A DNA stretch of 64,000 nucleotides from Campylobacter concisus (GTDB taxonomy: Bacteria; Campylobacterota; Campylobacteria; Campylobacterales; Campylobacteraceae), in NCBI RefSeq assembly GCF_003048405.1, contig NZ_PIQS01000003.1, positions 62,001-126,000 of the forward strand, written 5' to 3'. Below, one piece after another: positions 25,652 through 34,720 of the stretch. The position numbers and the translations under genes were made by a program. The notes below the pieces were generated by a model. It ran no database searches. It was not told where the DNA came from and saw only the letters and a list, made by a program, of their open reading frames with translations. The stretch's first letter is position 1; each line of letters starts with the position of its first letter.

Positions 25652-26257
25652 ATGGAAGAGTTTTTTATAGAACTGCTTAAAGAGTACGGCTACATCATAC
25701 TTTTTGTCTGGTGTATCATGGAGGGCGAGATGGCCTTAATAATGGCTGGAATTCTCGCTCACACCACGCACATGCACATCGCGCTTGCTATCTTTGTGGC
25801 TGGACTTGGAGGCTTTGTGGGTGATCAAATTTACTTCTACCTTGGCCGTTACAATAAAAAATACATCGCAAAAAGGCTTCACACGCAGCGGAGAAAATTT
25901 GCAGTGGCGCACATAATGCTGAAAAAATACGGCTGGCCGATCATCTTTTTGCAACGCTATATGTATGGCTTTCGCGTCATCATACCGCTTTGTATAGGAC
26001 TTACTGGTTATGACGCTAAAAAATATGCCTTTATAAATTTAATCAGCGCTTGGTGCTGGGCGGCGATCACCACCATACCTGCTTGGATACTTGGCGAGCA
26101 TATATTAGTGTTGCTTCAAAAAGCAAAAGAGCACTGGTACGTCGCTATCCCAGTGGTTGCCATATTTATGGGGCTTTTGATATATACATTTAAGCGCATC
26201 GAAAATAAAATTTTAAACGAAAGGAGAGATAGAAGACATGCAGTTTCAAATAGTTGA
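25652..26257 (+). CDS. DedA-family membrane protein
   Basis: 201 residues with five to six hydrophobic segments. Family marks: EGEMALIMAGILAH near 24-37, GLGGFVGDQIYFYLGRY near 52-68 and the conserved FLQRYMYGFRVIIPLCIGLTG near 95-115 with its two arginines. DedA proteins are linked to undecaprenyl-phosphate or phospholipid flipping and to envelope proton-motive-force upkeep. The C-terminal tail is Arg-rich. It overlaps pepA by 20 bp. Confidence 0.9.
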   Translation: MEEFFIELLKEYGYIILFVWCIMEGEMALIMAGILAHTTHMHIALAIFVAGLGGFVGDQIYFYLGRYNKKYIAKRLHTQRRKFAVAHIMLKKYGWPIIFLQRYMYGFRVIIPLCIGLTGYDAKKYAFINLISAWCWAAITTIPAWILGEHILVLLQKAKEHWYVAIPVVAIFMGLLIYTFKRIENKILNERRDRRHAVSNS

Positions 26258-27689
26258 TAAAAAATTAAAAGATATAAAAGCTGATATTGAACTAATTTTC
26301 GTAGTAGATAAGGAGTTAAAACATAAATTTATAGGCGATAAAGAGGCTATTAAATTTAACAATTACAAGGGCGATAGCGTCCTCATCCTAAGCGAGGCAA
26401 AAAGGGCTTACGTGCCACTTTCTAAGCTTGATCTTGATGAACTTAGAGTTGCAGCTGCGAAAGCTTACAATGCGCTAAAATCGCTAAATATCAAGAGCAT
26501 AAAGCTAGCTTCTTACGTAGCAGAGTGTCAAAAACTAAGCTTTGAGGCGCTAGCTGAGGGCTTTTTGCTTGGGAGCTATGAATTTAACAAGTATAAAGAG
26601 AAAAAAGAGAAATACACCCTAAAAGAGATCATCTTTTCTACTGAAGAATTTGCTGGCAAAAAGATCGATCTAAAAGTCGCGAGTGAGGGCTTTAAAGAGG
26701 CAGAGATAATAGCAAATGCTACAAATTTCGCAAAAGATATCGTAAATGAAATCCCAGAAATTTATACACCACAAAAGATGGCCGAGGACGCGCAAAATTT
26801 AGCCAAAAATATCGCAAGCATAAAGTGCGAGGTCTATGACGAGAAATTTCTTGCAAAAGAGAACATGAATGCATTTTTAGCGGTAAATCGTGCGAGCGTA
26901 CATAAACCAAGGCTTATCCATCTAACCTACAAGCCTAAAAAGTCTAAAAAACGCATCATCTTTGTTGGCAAAGGCCTAACATACGATAGCGGCGGCCTTA
27001 GCTTGAAGCCTGCTGATTATATGCTCACTATGAAATCAGACAAAAGCGGTGCAGCAGCAGCTCTAGGCATCATAAAAGGTGCAGCGGAGTTAAATTTACC
27101 ATTTGAAATTCACGCCATTTTAGGCGCAACTGAAAATATGATCGGTGGCAACGCTTATAAGCCTGATGACGTGCTAATGTCAAGAAGTGGCGTTAGCATA
27201 GAGGTTAGAAACACCGATGCAGAGGGACGTTTAGTGCTGGCTGATTGCCTAAGCTACGCGCAAGACTTTAAGCCAGACATCCTAATCGACATGGCAACCC
27301 TAACTGGCGCTTGCGTCGTGGGACTTGGCGAATACACAACAGGCATCATGGGCAACAGCGAGAGCCTAAAAAGCGAGTTTAAAAACAAGATAAAAGATAG
27401 TGGCGAGCTAGCGACTACGCTTGATTTTAACCCTTATCTTAGCGAGCTTATCAAAAGCCAGATCGCAGACGTTAGCAACTGCGCCTCAAGCAGATATGGC
27501 GGCGCAATCACAGCTGGTATGTTTCTAGCCAAATTTATCAAAGATGAGTACAAAGATAAGTGGCTACACCTTGATATTGCAGGCCCAGCATACCGCGAAA
27601 AGGCTTGGGGATACAACCAAGCAGGTGCAAGCGGAGCGGGCGTTAGGATGAATTTATACTTTTTACAAGCACTTAGTAAGGAGAATTGA
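26238..27689 (+). CDS. pepA: Leucyl aminopeptidase (M17)
   Basis: 483 residues. Metal and active-site motifs: VGKGLTYDSGGLSLKP near 240, MKSDKSGAAAALG near 262 and NTDAEGRLVLADCLSYA near 320-336, all complete. It removes N-terminal residues from peptides as a hexameric two-metal enzyme in the cytoplasm. The N-terminal 150 residues are the usual variable domain. The start is inside the end of the DedA gene with AAAGGAGA upstream. The following GTPase ychF begins on its stop codon. Confidence 0.95.
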   Translation: MQFQIVDKKLKDIKADIELIFVVDKELKHKFIGDKEAIKFNNYKGDSVLILSEAKRAYVPLSKLDLDELRVAAAKAYNALKSLNIKSIKLASYVAECQKLSFEALAEGFLLGSYEFNKYKEKKEKYTLKEIIFSTEEFAGKKIDLKVASEGFKEAEIIANATNFAKDIVNEIPEIYTPQKMAEDAQNLAKNIASIKCEVYDEKFLAKENMNAFLAVNRASVHKPRLIHLTYKPKKSKKRIIFVGKGLTYDSGGLSLKPADYMLTMKSDKSGAAAALGIIKGAAELNLPFEIHAILGATENMIGGNAYKPDDVLMSRSGVSIEVRNTDAEGRLVLADCLSYAQDFKPDILIDMATLTGACVVGLGEYTTGIMGNSESLKSEFKNKIKDSGELATTLDFNPYLSELIKSQIADVSNCASSRYGGAITAGMFLAKFIKDEYKDKWLHLDIAGPAYREKAWGYNQAGASGAGVRMNLYFLQALSKEN

Positions 27690-28792
27690 TGGGACTTTCA
27701 GTTGGAATAGTAGGCCTACCAAATGTGGGCAAATCAACGACATTTAACGCACTTACAAAGGCGCAAAATGCCGAGAGTGCAAACTATCCGTTTTGCACTA
27801 TCGAGCCAAACAAAGCCATCGTGCCAGTGCCTGATAAGCGCCTAAATGAGCTTGCAAAGATAGTTAGTCCTAATAAAATTCAGTATTCAACCATCGAATT
27901 TGTTGATATCGCAGGCCTTGTAAAAGGGGCTAGCTCTGGCGAAGGTCTTGGCAATAAATTTTTATCAAACATCAGAGAGACCGAGCTTATTTTGCACATA
28001 GTTCGCTGCTTTGAGGATGAGAACATCACTCACGTCGAGGGTAGCGTCGATCCAGTAAGAGACATAGAGATCATCCAAACCGAGCTGATACTAGCTGATA
28101 TTGAGCAACTAAACAAAAAGATAGAAAAGCTCACAAGAGAGGCGAAGGCAAATGCAAAAGGCGCTAAAGAGGCACTTGAGATAGCAAATTTACTCCTTGC
28201 TCACCTAAATGAAGGTAAAAGCGCAAGCAGCTTTGAGCAAAGAGATAGCGAGACATTTTTAGCACTAAACAAAGAGCTAAGACTTTTAAGCGCCAAAGAG
28301 GTAGTTTATGGTGCGAACGTCGATGAAGAAGGACTTAGTGAAGATAATAAATTTGTAAAAGCACTAAAAGAGTACGCAAAAGCCTCAGATCACGAGGTGA
28401 TCAAGCTTTGCGCCAAAGTAGAAGAGGAGCTAATCGGACTAAGCGACGAAGAGGCTCACGAGTTTTTAGCCTCTCTTGGCACGAGCGAAAGTGGTCTTGA
28501 AAAGATCATAAGAACGTCTTTTGCAAAGCTAAATTTGATAAGCTATTTCACCGCTGGCGTCGTTGAAGTAAGAGCTTGGACGATCACAAAGGGCTGGAAA
28601 GCACCAAAAGCAGCAAGCGTCATCCACAACGACTTTGAAAGAGGTTTTATAAGGGCTGAAGTGATAAGCTACGACGACTACATCGCACATGGCGGCGAAA
28701 ACGGAGCCAAAGAGGCTGGCAAGATGAGACTTGAGGGTAAAGACTACATCGTACAAGATGGCGATGTTATGCACTTTAGATTTAATGTTTAA
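27689..28792 (+). CDS. ychF: Redox-regulated ATPase/GTPase YchF
   Basis: 367 residues from the ATG at 27689, with AAGGAG five bases upstream; the TTG at 27686 is too close to it. G1 GLPNVGKST near 8-16, G3 [10 protein letters not shown] near 67 and C-terminal TGS-type region with [20 protein letters not shown] and [20 protein letters not shown] define the family (also called OLA1). It binds ATP or GTP and associates with ribosomes in stress control. It ends the rpiB operon; a small hairpin follows. Confidence 0.95.
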   Translation: MGLSVGIVGLPNVGKSTTFNALTKAQNAESANYPFCTIEPNKAIVPVPDKRLNELAKIVSPNKIQYSTIEFVDIAGLVKGASSGEGLGNKFLSNIRETELILHIVRCFEDENITHVEGSVDPVRDIEIIQTELILADIEQLNKKIEKLTREAKANAKGAKEALEIANLLLAHLNEGKSASSFEQRDSETFLALNKELRLLSAKEVVYGANVDEEGLSEDNKFVKALKEYAKASDHEVIKLCAKVEEELIGLSDEEAHEFLASLGTSESGLEKIIRTSFAKLNLISYFTAGVVEVRAWTITKGWKAPKAASVIHNDFERGFIRAEVISYDDYIAHGGENGAKEAGKMRLEGKDYIVQDGDVMHFRFNV

Positions 28793-29229
28793 TTTTAGCC
28801 CTCTTTTGGGCTAAATAGTCAAAAAAATATTTAATCCTTGGGCTGTATAAGGTGAATTAAAACTTCCTTATTATAGTTGATAAAAATTCTTTTGAAAAAT
28901 ATACTAAGTTATATCGTCTTATTAATATCTTTATTGATACATAAGCTTCTCTATACAAGCAATGATGTAAATGCTATCAGCTCTGTGATATCAATATGGG
29001 TTTTATAAGTAAAGATAATAGCTCTTAGTTGCAGAGGTTGATGGTTTAATGAAGAACACAATTAAAGCAAGAAAGATTTCGATAGATAAAATAATATATT
29101 CATCATCTTTTACAAACTTTTAAATCTATAATATTTTTTTAAAGACTGTATAAAACTTACAACCAAAGTCTGAGCAATAAGACACCAGCCAAGTAAGGTA
29201 TAAAAATTTTACTTATATGCCAAGCGTAT
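28793..29229. other. Gene-free AT-rich interval, possible gene remnant
   Basis: About 437 bp between ychF and psd with no convincing gene. The best open frame is a 43-codon TTG-started frame at 28877-29008 encoding mostly hydrophobic residues (for example LLKNILSYIVLLISLLIHKL), without a Shine-Dalgarno site. A minus-strand stretch near 29170-29120 also reads as hydrophobic sequence before an early stop. Either could be the rest of a decayed membrane-protein gene. No tRNA, repeat or strong terminator is seen apart from the hairpin after ychF. Confidence 0.4.
28794..28815 (+). terminator. Hairpin after ychF
   Basis: TTTAGCCC (28794-28801) and GGGCTAAA (28808-28815) with a six-base loop, starting just after the ychF stop codon. 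There is no T-tract on the plus side (TAGTCAAAAAAAT follows), so termination is plausible but not certain. Confidence 0.5.
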
Positions 29230-30024
29230 TTATTTTATAAGCCCGATAGTCTCAGCAAATTTAAGCTCTTTATTTTCAAAGAGATTATATTCGATCGCAT
29301 CTTTTTCGCTAAGCATCACAATAGTTGAGCCAAGCTCAAAATTCCCAAGGCACTCGCCCTTTTTGATATGTAAATTTTCATACTCGTAAATTTGTGTAAA
29401 ATTTGCCATCGCATTTGTCTGTATACGCTCATCAAAACAAAATTTCATCTTTCCGACATTTAACGCACCTACAAAAACAAGCCAAAGTTTCTTACCATTT
29501 TTTATCTCACAAGATAGCGCTACGCGTTCGTTCTTTGTATAAAGGCTGTCTACTTTTGCAAGCCATTTTGCAGCCACGCTGTAAAGCTTACCCGGAATGT
29601 ATATGGCTTTTTTAATGGCAATATCGCAAGGCGCATGATAATGATGATAATCTTTTGGGCTAAGATAGATATTTGCAAAGTCATATTCGCCCTCAAGCTC
29701 ACTCTGCCCCAATAGTTCACTTACACTATACTCCATGCCTTTTATACTAAAGGCCTTTAGTTCCTTTGTGCTACCAAAACTAAGACAAGTACCATCAACT
29801 GGGCTTATAAACATCTCATCTGCTGCATCAAAATCTCTTGGTTTTATGAGCCTTCTAGTAAAAAGCTCATTTAAATTTTTATATTCATTTGCTGGTTTAA
29901 ACTCGCTCATATCTATCTTAAACATCTTTATATAAAAAGAATTTATGACCTCTTGAAGTGGTTTGAAAAAGTTAATCCTTGCAACCTTTCCAAAAAATTG
30001 AGAAAACAGATTGTCTTTATTCAT
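29230..30024 (-). CDS. psd: Phosphatidylserine decarboxylase proenzyme
   Basis: 264 residues. The self-cleavage site LGST is in GNFELGSTIVML near residue 230; cleavage before the Ser makes the pyruvoyl group. Other marks are ISPVDGTCLSFG near 70 and the YLSPKDYHHYHAP segment near 120-133. It forms phosphatidylethanolamine from phosphatidylserine at the inner membrane. Start ATG at 30024 lies 1 bp after the stop of the metallophosphoesterase gene, so the two are co-transcribed. Confidence 0.95.
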   Translation of the reverse strand: MNKDNLFSQFFGKVARINFFKPLQEVINSFYIKMFKIDMSEFKPANEYKNLNELFTRRLIKPRDFDAADEMFISPVDGTCLSFGSTKELKAFSIKGMEYSVSELLGQSELEGEYDFANIYLSPKDYHHYHAPCDIAIKKAIYIPGKLYSVAAKWLAKVDSLYTKNERVALSCEIKNGKKLWLVFVGALNVGKMKFCFDERIQTNAMANFTQIYEYENLHIKKGECLGNFELGSTIVMLSEKDAIEYNLFENKELKFAETIGLIK

Positions 30025-30025
30025 T

Positions 30026-31138
30026 TTATTCCTTGCTTAAATTTAATATTGCAATCTCACTTGGAGCAAAAATTCTAACAGGAGGCCCCCAAAATCCAGC
30101 ACCACTGCTAACATAAGCTTGCATTTTATCATTAATCTTATAAAGGCCATGTAAAAATCCCTGATCAAGTAATACTAAAAGACCAAAAGGAAAAATTTGA
30201 CCAGCGTGCGTATGTCCGCAAAGCACTAGATCAACATCTTTCTGCATTGATTTTATAAATTTTGGCTGATGAGAGAGCAAGATAGTGGGTAGCGATGGGT
30301 CACGTCCTGTCAATGCCTCATCTAAGTTTGGCTCTAAATGTTTAAACCTAATGCCAGCCAAATCGTAAACGCCAGCTAGATTTATACTCGCAATTTTTTT
30401 GTTTTTATTACCTAAAATTTCTATGCCAAGAGAACTGATCTTTTCTAAAATGCCATCTATTCCGTGATAATATTCATGATTGCCAGGTACATAAAAAGTC
30501 CCATAAGTACTTTTAAGACTTTTTAATGGCTCTAGAAAATCTTCTATAAAAGCGGCATTTACATCAACTAAGTCACCCACTATCACTACGATGTCAGGAT
30601 TTGCCAAATTTATGTCATTGACGAGTTTTTTAATAAAGTCTTTCTGTAAAAATTCTCCTATATGCACGTCCGTTATCATGGCTATTTTTAGGCTGCTTTG
30701 TAAATTTTTTATTTTTATATCTACTTGCCTTATCTTTGGTGGCATTAAAGCATTGAAAATACCTTTTAAAAAACAAGCAATTACAAAAATGACAAATGTC
30801 ACATCAAAGCAAAATTTAATAAATTTTCGTCTTGTGGGATTAAAATGAGCTTTTGAGCAAATGGATCTAACAACATCATAAAACAAACTAACGCCAAATA
30901 AAAAAAGAGAAAAACCAATGAGCGTTCCTGCTATCAGATAGAGTTCTATATTTAAAAAAGAAAATCTTAGTTGAAGAACAAATACAAACTCAAGTACACT
31001 AATAATATAGAAAAATATACGAATTTTTTTAAGATGCGGTGTAAAAAACGATACCTTTTTAATAAAACGTTTGTATGAGTATAAATTTGTAAGAACACTA
31101 AAGATAAGTGCCCCGATAATAATCCGAAAAAGTCCCAA
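30026..31138 (-). CDS. Membrane-anchored metallophosphoesterase
   Basis: 370 residues starting at a TTG with AAGGAGA upstream. Four hydrophobic helices fill about residues 1-125. The catalytic domain has all calcineurin-type motifs: MITDVHIGEF near 155, VGDLVDVN near 188, VPGNHEYYHG near 218 and CGHTHAGQIFPFG near 310. The family (YkuE/YaeI-like) includes lipid and UDP-sugar phosphoesterases. Its neighbour psd suggests phospholipid metabolism, but the substrate is not known. Confidence 0.85.
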   Translation of the reverse strand: MGLFRIIIGALIFSVLTNLYSYKRFIKKVSFFTPHLKKIRIFFYIISVLEFVFVLQLRFSFLNIELYLIAGTLIGFSLFLFGVSLFYDVVRSICSKAHFNPTRRKFIKFCFDVTFVIFVIACFLKGIFNALMPPKIRQVDIKIKNLQSSLKIAMITDVHIGEFLQKDFIKKLVNDINLANPDIVVIVGDLVDVNAAFIEDFLEPLKSLKSTYGTFYVPGNHEYYHGIDGILEKISSLGIEILGNKNKKIASINLAGVYDLAGIRFKHLEPNLDEALTGRDPSLPTILLSHQPKFIKSMQKDVDLVLCGHTHAGQIFPFGLLVLLDQGFLHGLYKINDKMQAYVSSGAGFWGPPVRIFAPSEIAILNLSKE

Positions 31139-31321
31139 AATATCTCCTTAAAAACAAAGATTATATTTTATATTTTTAAATTTACATTATAAATTTTATT
31201 AATTATTTAGAACAATTTGTAGTGCTAAGCCGTATGATTTTATAATTTAAATTTACAAAAAAATAATTGTTAAAAGGTATTTACATTAGGATAATAACTA
31301 AAAGATAAAATTTTGGAATTT

Positions 31322-31352
31322 AAAAATAAAAAGGTGGGAAAACTCCCACCTT
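31322..31352 (-). terminator. Intrinsic terminator of haoCA
   Basis: On the minus strand, stem AAGGTGGGA and TCCCACCTT (31352-31344 and 31339-31331) with a four-base loop, followed by TTTTATTTTTA. It lies 8 bp after the haoA stop. Confidence 0.85.
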
Positions 31353-31360
31353 AAAAAGAA

Positions 31361-32728
31361 TTACTGGACTTTGCCAGACTCAATTCTTTCTTTATAGATT
31401 TTGCGAAGTTTTCTTATATCATTTTTAACTTCGAATACACCATGCCAGTGTGAATAGTCAGGGCCACCCATTAGAGCGCCTTGTCTCATACGGCGACCTT
31501 CGTGGTGCCACATATGATAGTAAACATCTTGGAATTCATCTTCCCAAGCGTCTGCGAGTAGTAAGTTTTTAGCTTTCAACTCTTCAAGCATCTTAGTTGC
31601 TTCAGCATTGTAAACGTTATAAAGCTCTACTTGTTTATCACCCATAATGAAGAAGTTATCTGTATGAGTTGATGTATGGCAAGCTTTACAAACTAGCTTC
31701 ATCTCAGCTCTTGCTGCTTCTGGTCCATTTGGATGACCTGCTAGAGGTGTTCCTACGTTTAGTTTGCCAGTTTTTTCGTAAACAACAGCAGCTTGTTCAT
31801 CACCAGCTGTTCTTAGCTTACTGCTGACGCCCCATAGGTTCCATTTTAGTCTTCTTGAAACATTGTGAGTTGTTGTTGTTTCACCAACACCACTCATGTG
31901 GCAAGCTGCACAAGTTGGAGCTCTAAAGTCTGGTACATCCCATGTATCAGGAGCAGCATCAAAATTCCATTTGTGAGCTTCGCTATTATAGATATGTCCG
32001 TGCATTGAGTTGTTAAAGATCTCAATATCTGGGTGATCAGGTCCAAGGTGGCAAGATGCACAAGCAGCTGGTTTTCTAGCTTCAGCTATGCTAAATGTGT
32101 GCGCGCTGTGGCATGATTTACATCCGCCTACGCCACCATCAGGATAAACATTACCTATACCGTAGTTTGGCCAAGTCTCTTTTGTAGGTTTGTGATCAGC
32201 GTCTAGTTTGATGACGGTTCCGTGGCACTGTGTACAACCAGTAGCGTCTGGAGCCATTTTGTATTCTGGATGATCCATACCTTCATAGTGATACATTAGT
32301 TTTACTATCACAGGGTTAGCATACATTTGCATAGCACCTCTTGCGTGACCACTCTTAACAAATTCTTCAACCTCATTTTCGTGACACTTAGCACAAGTTT
32401 TTGGGCTAACTAGCATTGAAACATGGTTGTTAGAATCTTTTGGATGCACCTTAACTGAAGCCATAGGATTATCTGCATTTACAGAGTGGCAATCCATACA
32501 ACTTACGCCAACGTGAGCGTGGCGACTATTTTTCCAATCGGCAACTATGCCGGGTGTCTCTTTAGCGTGGCACTCAACACAGCTTTTTGATAAGTCTGAC
32601 ATTTTGTGAGCAACTTTAATGTTTTTTACAACATTAAGGTTTAAAGCGTCAGATTTATTTGCATCCATGTTTGCGGCAAAGCCAAAAGACATTAGACAGG
32701 CTAATAACATTAGCGACTTTTTAAACAT
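31361..32728 (-). CDS. haoA: Octahaem hydroxylamine oxidoreductase-like cytochrome (epsilon-Hao)
   Basis: 455 residues with a signal peptide (about 1-18). Eight CxxCH haem sites are visible, with first Cys near residues 50, 77, 112, 165, 203, 223, 273 and 347; there is no CxxCK site, so it is not pentahaem NrfA. The C-terminal part has YYHMWHHEGRRMRQGALMGG and PDYSHWHG as in Hao proteins. Epsilonproteobacterial Hao proteins are described as nitrite- and hydroxylamine-reducing enzymes in the periplasm rather than oxidases. Electrons come from HaoC, encoded 9 bp upstream. GGAGGAG precedes the ATG. No C-terminal membrane anchor is present. Confidence 0.9.
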   Translation of the reverse strand: MFKKSLMLLACLMSFGFAANMDANKSDALNLNVVKNIKVAHKMSDLSKSCVECHAKETPGIVADWKNSRHAHVGVSCMDCHSVNADNPMASVKVHPKDSNNHVSMLVSPKTCAKCHENEVEEFVKSGHARGAMQMYANPVIVKLMYHYEGMDHPEYKMAPDATGCTQCHGTVIKLDADHKPTKETWPNYGIGNVYPDGGVGGCKSCHSAHTFSIAEARKPAACASCHLGPDHPDIEIFNNSMHGHIYNSEAHKWNFDAAPDTWDVPDFRAPTCAACHMSGVGETTTTHNVSRRLKWNLWGVSSKLRTAGDEQAAVVYEKTGKLNVGTPLAGHPNGPEAARAEMKLVCKACHTSTHTDNFFIMGDKQVELYNVYNAEATKMLEELKAKNLLLADAWEDEFQDVYYHMWHHEGRRMRQGALMGGPDYSHWHGVFEVKNDIRKLRKIYKERIESGKVQ

Positions 32729-32737
32729 CTCTCCTCC

Positions 32738-33310
32738 TTACTTGGTTTTATTGTTTTCTTGTTTTTTAATTGCTTCAAATTTATCCATTTGTAGTCCTAA
32801 ATTCTTGTGGCCAACATGCTCATGGCAATCAACACATGATTTCTTATTAGGATTTCCAAGAACGAAATAATCTCTATGTGGCAAGAATGATTTACCAGCT
32901 TGAATAATATTTTTTAAATTTGAGTGGCAAGTCATACAACCACTATCATAGACAAAGTGAGATGCATGCTCGCGTTTTTTATGCCAGTCGATCTTGTCTG
33001 TATCTGTAAAAAATGTCTTATAGCCATCATTTATCGATACTTTAAGTTTTGTAAGTACATAGGTATAGGCACTTGTGTGGTCCAGGTGACAGGCTGAACA
33101 TTCAGCTTTTATGCCAAGCTTGTTATTGCCACCATGTACATCTTCATGATATTGCAGCATCATAGGATCCATCGTGTGACACATGGTACAGACAAATCCA
33201 CTACCAGTCGCATGAAGTACATCAGCTATACCCATAGACGCAATAAGTCCGATCACAATGCCGATAATAACAGATGACCAAACAAAAAATTTCTTCTTAA
33301 CTTCAGCCAA
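32738..33310 (-). CDS. haoC: NapC/NrfH-type tetrahaem quinol dehydrogenase, HaoC
   Basis: 190 residues from a TTG start with AGGAGG eight bases upstream. One membrane helix (about 9-32) anchors a periplasmic domain with four CxxCH sites near residues 41, 71, 125 and 160. The first is followed by MDPM, as in NrfH, whose Met ligates haem 1. This family takes electrons from menaquinol and passes them to a periplasmic multihaem reductase; the next gene, haoA, is the expected partner. A dyad and a likely promoter lie just upstream. Confidence 0.9.
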   Translation of the reverse strand: MAEVKKKFFVWSSVIIGIVIGLIASMGIADVLHATGSGFVCTMCHTMDPMMLQYHEDVHGGNNKLGIKAECSACHLDHTSAYTYVLTKLKVSINDGYKTFFTDTDKIDWHKKREHASHFVYDSGCMTCHSNLKNIIQAGKSFLPHRDYFVLGNPNKKSCVDCHEHVGHKNLGLQMDKFEAIKKQENNKTK

Positions 33311-33337
33311 ATTTTCCTCCTGAATTTATCAATATAT

Positions 33338-33351
33338 CGTAAATTTTTACG
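33338..33351. promoter_or_regulatory. Dyad in haoC promoter region
   Basis: CGTAAATTTTTACG: six-base arms CGTAAA and TTTACG around TT, 28 bp upstream of the haoC start. A minus-strand TATATT directly follows it and could be the -10 box, placing the dyad between -10 and -35, where a repressor might act. It does not match the TGAC or TTGAT half-sites of FNR-like proteins. Confidence 0.35.
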
Positions 33352-33430
33352 AAAATTTTAGACGAATACTATCCAAAAATATATAAATTTTTTCTTTAAG
33401 TAAATGAAAATATTTATTTGATATTAACTT

Positions 33431-34069
33431 TCAATAAGAATAAATTTCTTGTAGTCCACCTACATCTTTTTCCAAAATTTGGTTCTTCTCATCAAGTTTG
33501 ACTAAACCATTTGTTTTAAATTTATTTAAAATTCTCGAAAAAGTTTCTGGAGTCATATTGAGTATTGATGAAATTTTTGTATGCTTTAGCTCATTAAATA
33601 GATCTTCATGATTTAAAATGAACCTAGCCACCTTCTCTTCGGAGCTTAGTATTAGTTCTTGGTGGAGTAAATTTGTAGTTATTCTTATCTTTTGTGCCAT
33701 TGATTTTAGAAATTTCATGCAAATTTCTGGCTTTGTTAAAAATTGTGCTTCAAATTTTTCATAATTTATCTTTAAAACCTCGCCAGAGATAGTAAAAATG
33801 GCGCTTGCTGGATAAGGGATATTTTCAAAATTTACAACTTCAGCTACAAAATTCATAGGTGCAAGCTGATGGATAAAAATTTCCTTGCCATTTGCCGTAG
33901 TTTTATAAAGCTTAACCGAGCCAGTTATCAAAAATGTAAGCCACTTTGGCTCCTCGCCCTCTATAAATAAAAACTCGCCTTTTTTGTATTTTTTAACAAC
34001 ACTTATTGCTTCAAGTTTGGCTAGGTCATCGGCGCTAAGACCTTGAAAAAATGGGATTTGTTCTATCAT
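33431..34069 (-). CDS. Crp/Fnr-family transcription regulator
   Basis: 212 residues: cyclic-nucleotide-like sensor barrel (about 5-115, with KKGEFLFIEGEEPKWLTFLI), a dimer helix (about 120-145) and a C-terminal winged helix. The recognition helix reads TPETFSRILNKFKTNG near 178-193; its ETxSR pattern matches FNR (which contacts TTGAT) rather than CRP. Only one Cys is present, so it cannot hold an FNR-type iron-sulfur cluster; DNR/NNR-like NO sensing is possible but inferred. It lies just upstream of haoCA and is the best in-window candidate to bind the dyad before norZ. Confidence 0.88.
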   Translation of the reverse strand: MIEQIPFFQGLSADDLAKLEAISVVKKYKKGEFLFIEGEEPKWLTFLITGSVKLYKTTANGKEIFIHQLAPMNFVAEVVNFENIPYPASAIFTISGEVLKINYEKFEAQFLTKPEICMKFLKSMAQKIRITTNLLHQELILSSEEKVARFILNHEDLFNELKHTKISSILNMTPETFSRILNKFKTNGLVKLDEKNQILEKDVGGLQEIYSY

Positions 34070-34134
34070 ATTTCACTCGCTTTTAAGATAAAAAAGCATT
34101 TTAGCATAAAAAATAGGACAAAATTTAACGGATT

Positions 34135-34158
34135 TCAAAGGGAGCTTTCTCCCTTTGA
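34135..34158 (-). terminator. Hairpin after mscL
   Basis: TCAAAGGGAG (34135-34144) and CTCCCTTTGA (34149-34158) form a 10-bp stem with a CTTT loop, 9 bp past the mscL stop. The minus-strand tail (AATCCGTTAAATTTTG) has only a modest T content. Confidence 0.65.
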
Positions 34159-34167
34159 TTTAAGAAT

Positions 34168-34575
34168 TTATTTTTTAAGAAGATCTCTGATCTCAGTTAG
34201 AAGTGCTATATCAGCTGGAGTTTCAGGCTCTGCAGGAGCTGCCTCTTCTTCTTTTGGTAGTTTATTTTTAAGTGTATTTAAAGCCTTGATGACGCAAAAA
34301 ATACAAAATGCAATTATTAAAAAATCAACCATTGTTTGTATAAATGAGCCATAGTTTATCGTAACAGCAGGTGCACTATCAACTGCTTCTTTTAGTGTAA
34401 GCTTAAGATCAGTGAAATTTACACCGCCAGTTAAAACGCCAACAACAGGCATGATAACATCACCAACTAGTGATGAAACGATCTTTCCAAACGCACCACC
34501 TATAACAACACCAACTGCCATATCTATGACATTTCCACGCATCGCAAATTCTTTAAATTCGCTTATAAAACTCAT
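34168..34575 (-). CDS. mscL: Large-conductance mechanosensitive channel
   Basis: 135 residues. The family core is at the N-terminus: [20 protein letters not shown] and [19 protein letters not shown] (residues 4-45) form TM1, and [18 protein letters not shown] near 85 forms TM2, followed by the C-terminal helix with [14 protein letters not shown]. It opens under membrane tension to release solutes on osmotic downshock. It is transcribed alone, divergent from gltX. Confidence 0.96.
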   Translation of the reverse strand: MSFISEFKEFAMRGNVIDMAVGVVIGGAFGKIVSSLVGDVIMPVVGVLTGGVNFTDLKLTLKEAVDSAPAVTINYGSFIQTMVDFLIIAFCIFCVIKALNTLKNKLPKEEEAAPAEPETPADIALLTEIRDLLKK

Positions 34576-34681
34576 TGTTTTTCCTAAAAATGTTAAATTT
34601 TTGTTCGGATTTTATTCAAGAAATGCTTTGCTTCGGCTAAAAAAATCAAATTACATAACTTTAAATTTATCAAGCTGGTGT

Positions 34682-34687
34682 TATAAT
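34682..34687 (+). promoter_or_regulatory. Candidate -10 box of gltX
   Basis: TATAAT preceded by GGTGT, 34 bp before the gltX start, in the divergent region with mscL. Confidence 0.5.
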
Positions 34688-34720
34688 CCAAACTCAAAAT
34701 TTAACGTAAGGAATGAGCTT

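Noticed and set aside
28877..29008. 43-codon TTG-started hydrophobic open frame as a gene
   Set aside because: No ribosome-binding site, weak start codon and AT-rich composition that makes hydrophobic frames common; kept only as a possible remnant.
31361..32728. Annotation as pentahaem nitrite reductase NrfA
   Set aside because: Eight CxxCH sites and no CxxCK; length and C-terminal motif fit epsilon-Hao instead.
34412..34720. N-terminal extension of gltX
   Set aside because: The frame overlaps mscL on the other strand, and GltX family sequence begins exactly at the ATG at 34721 after a good TATAAT.
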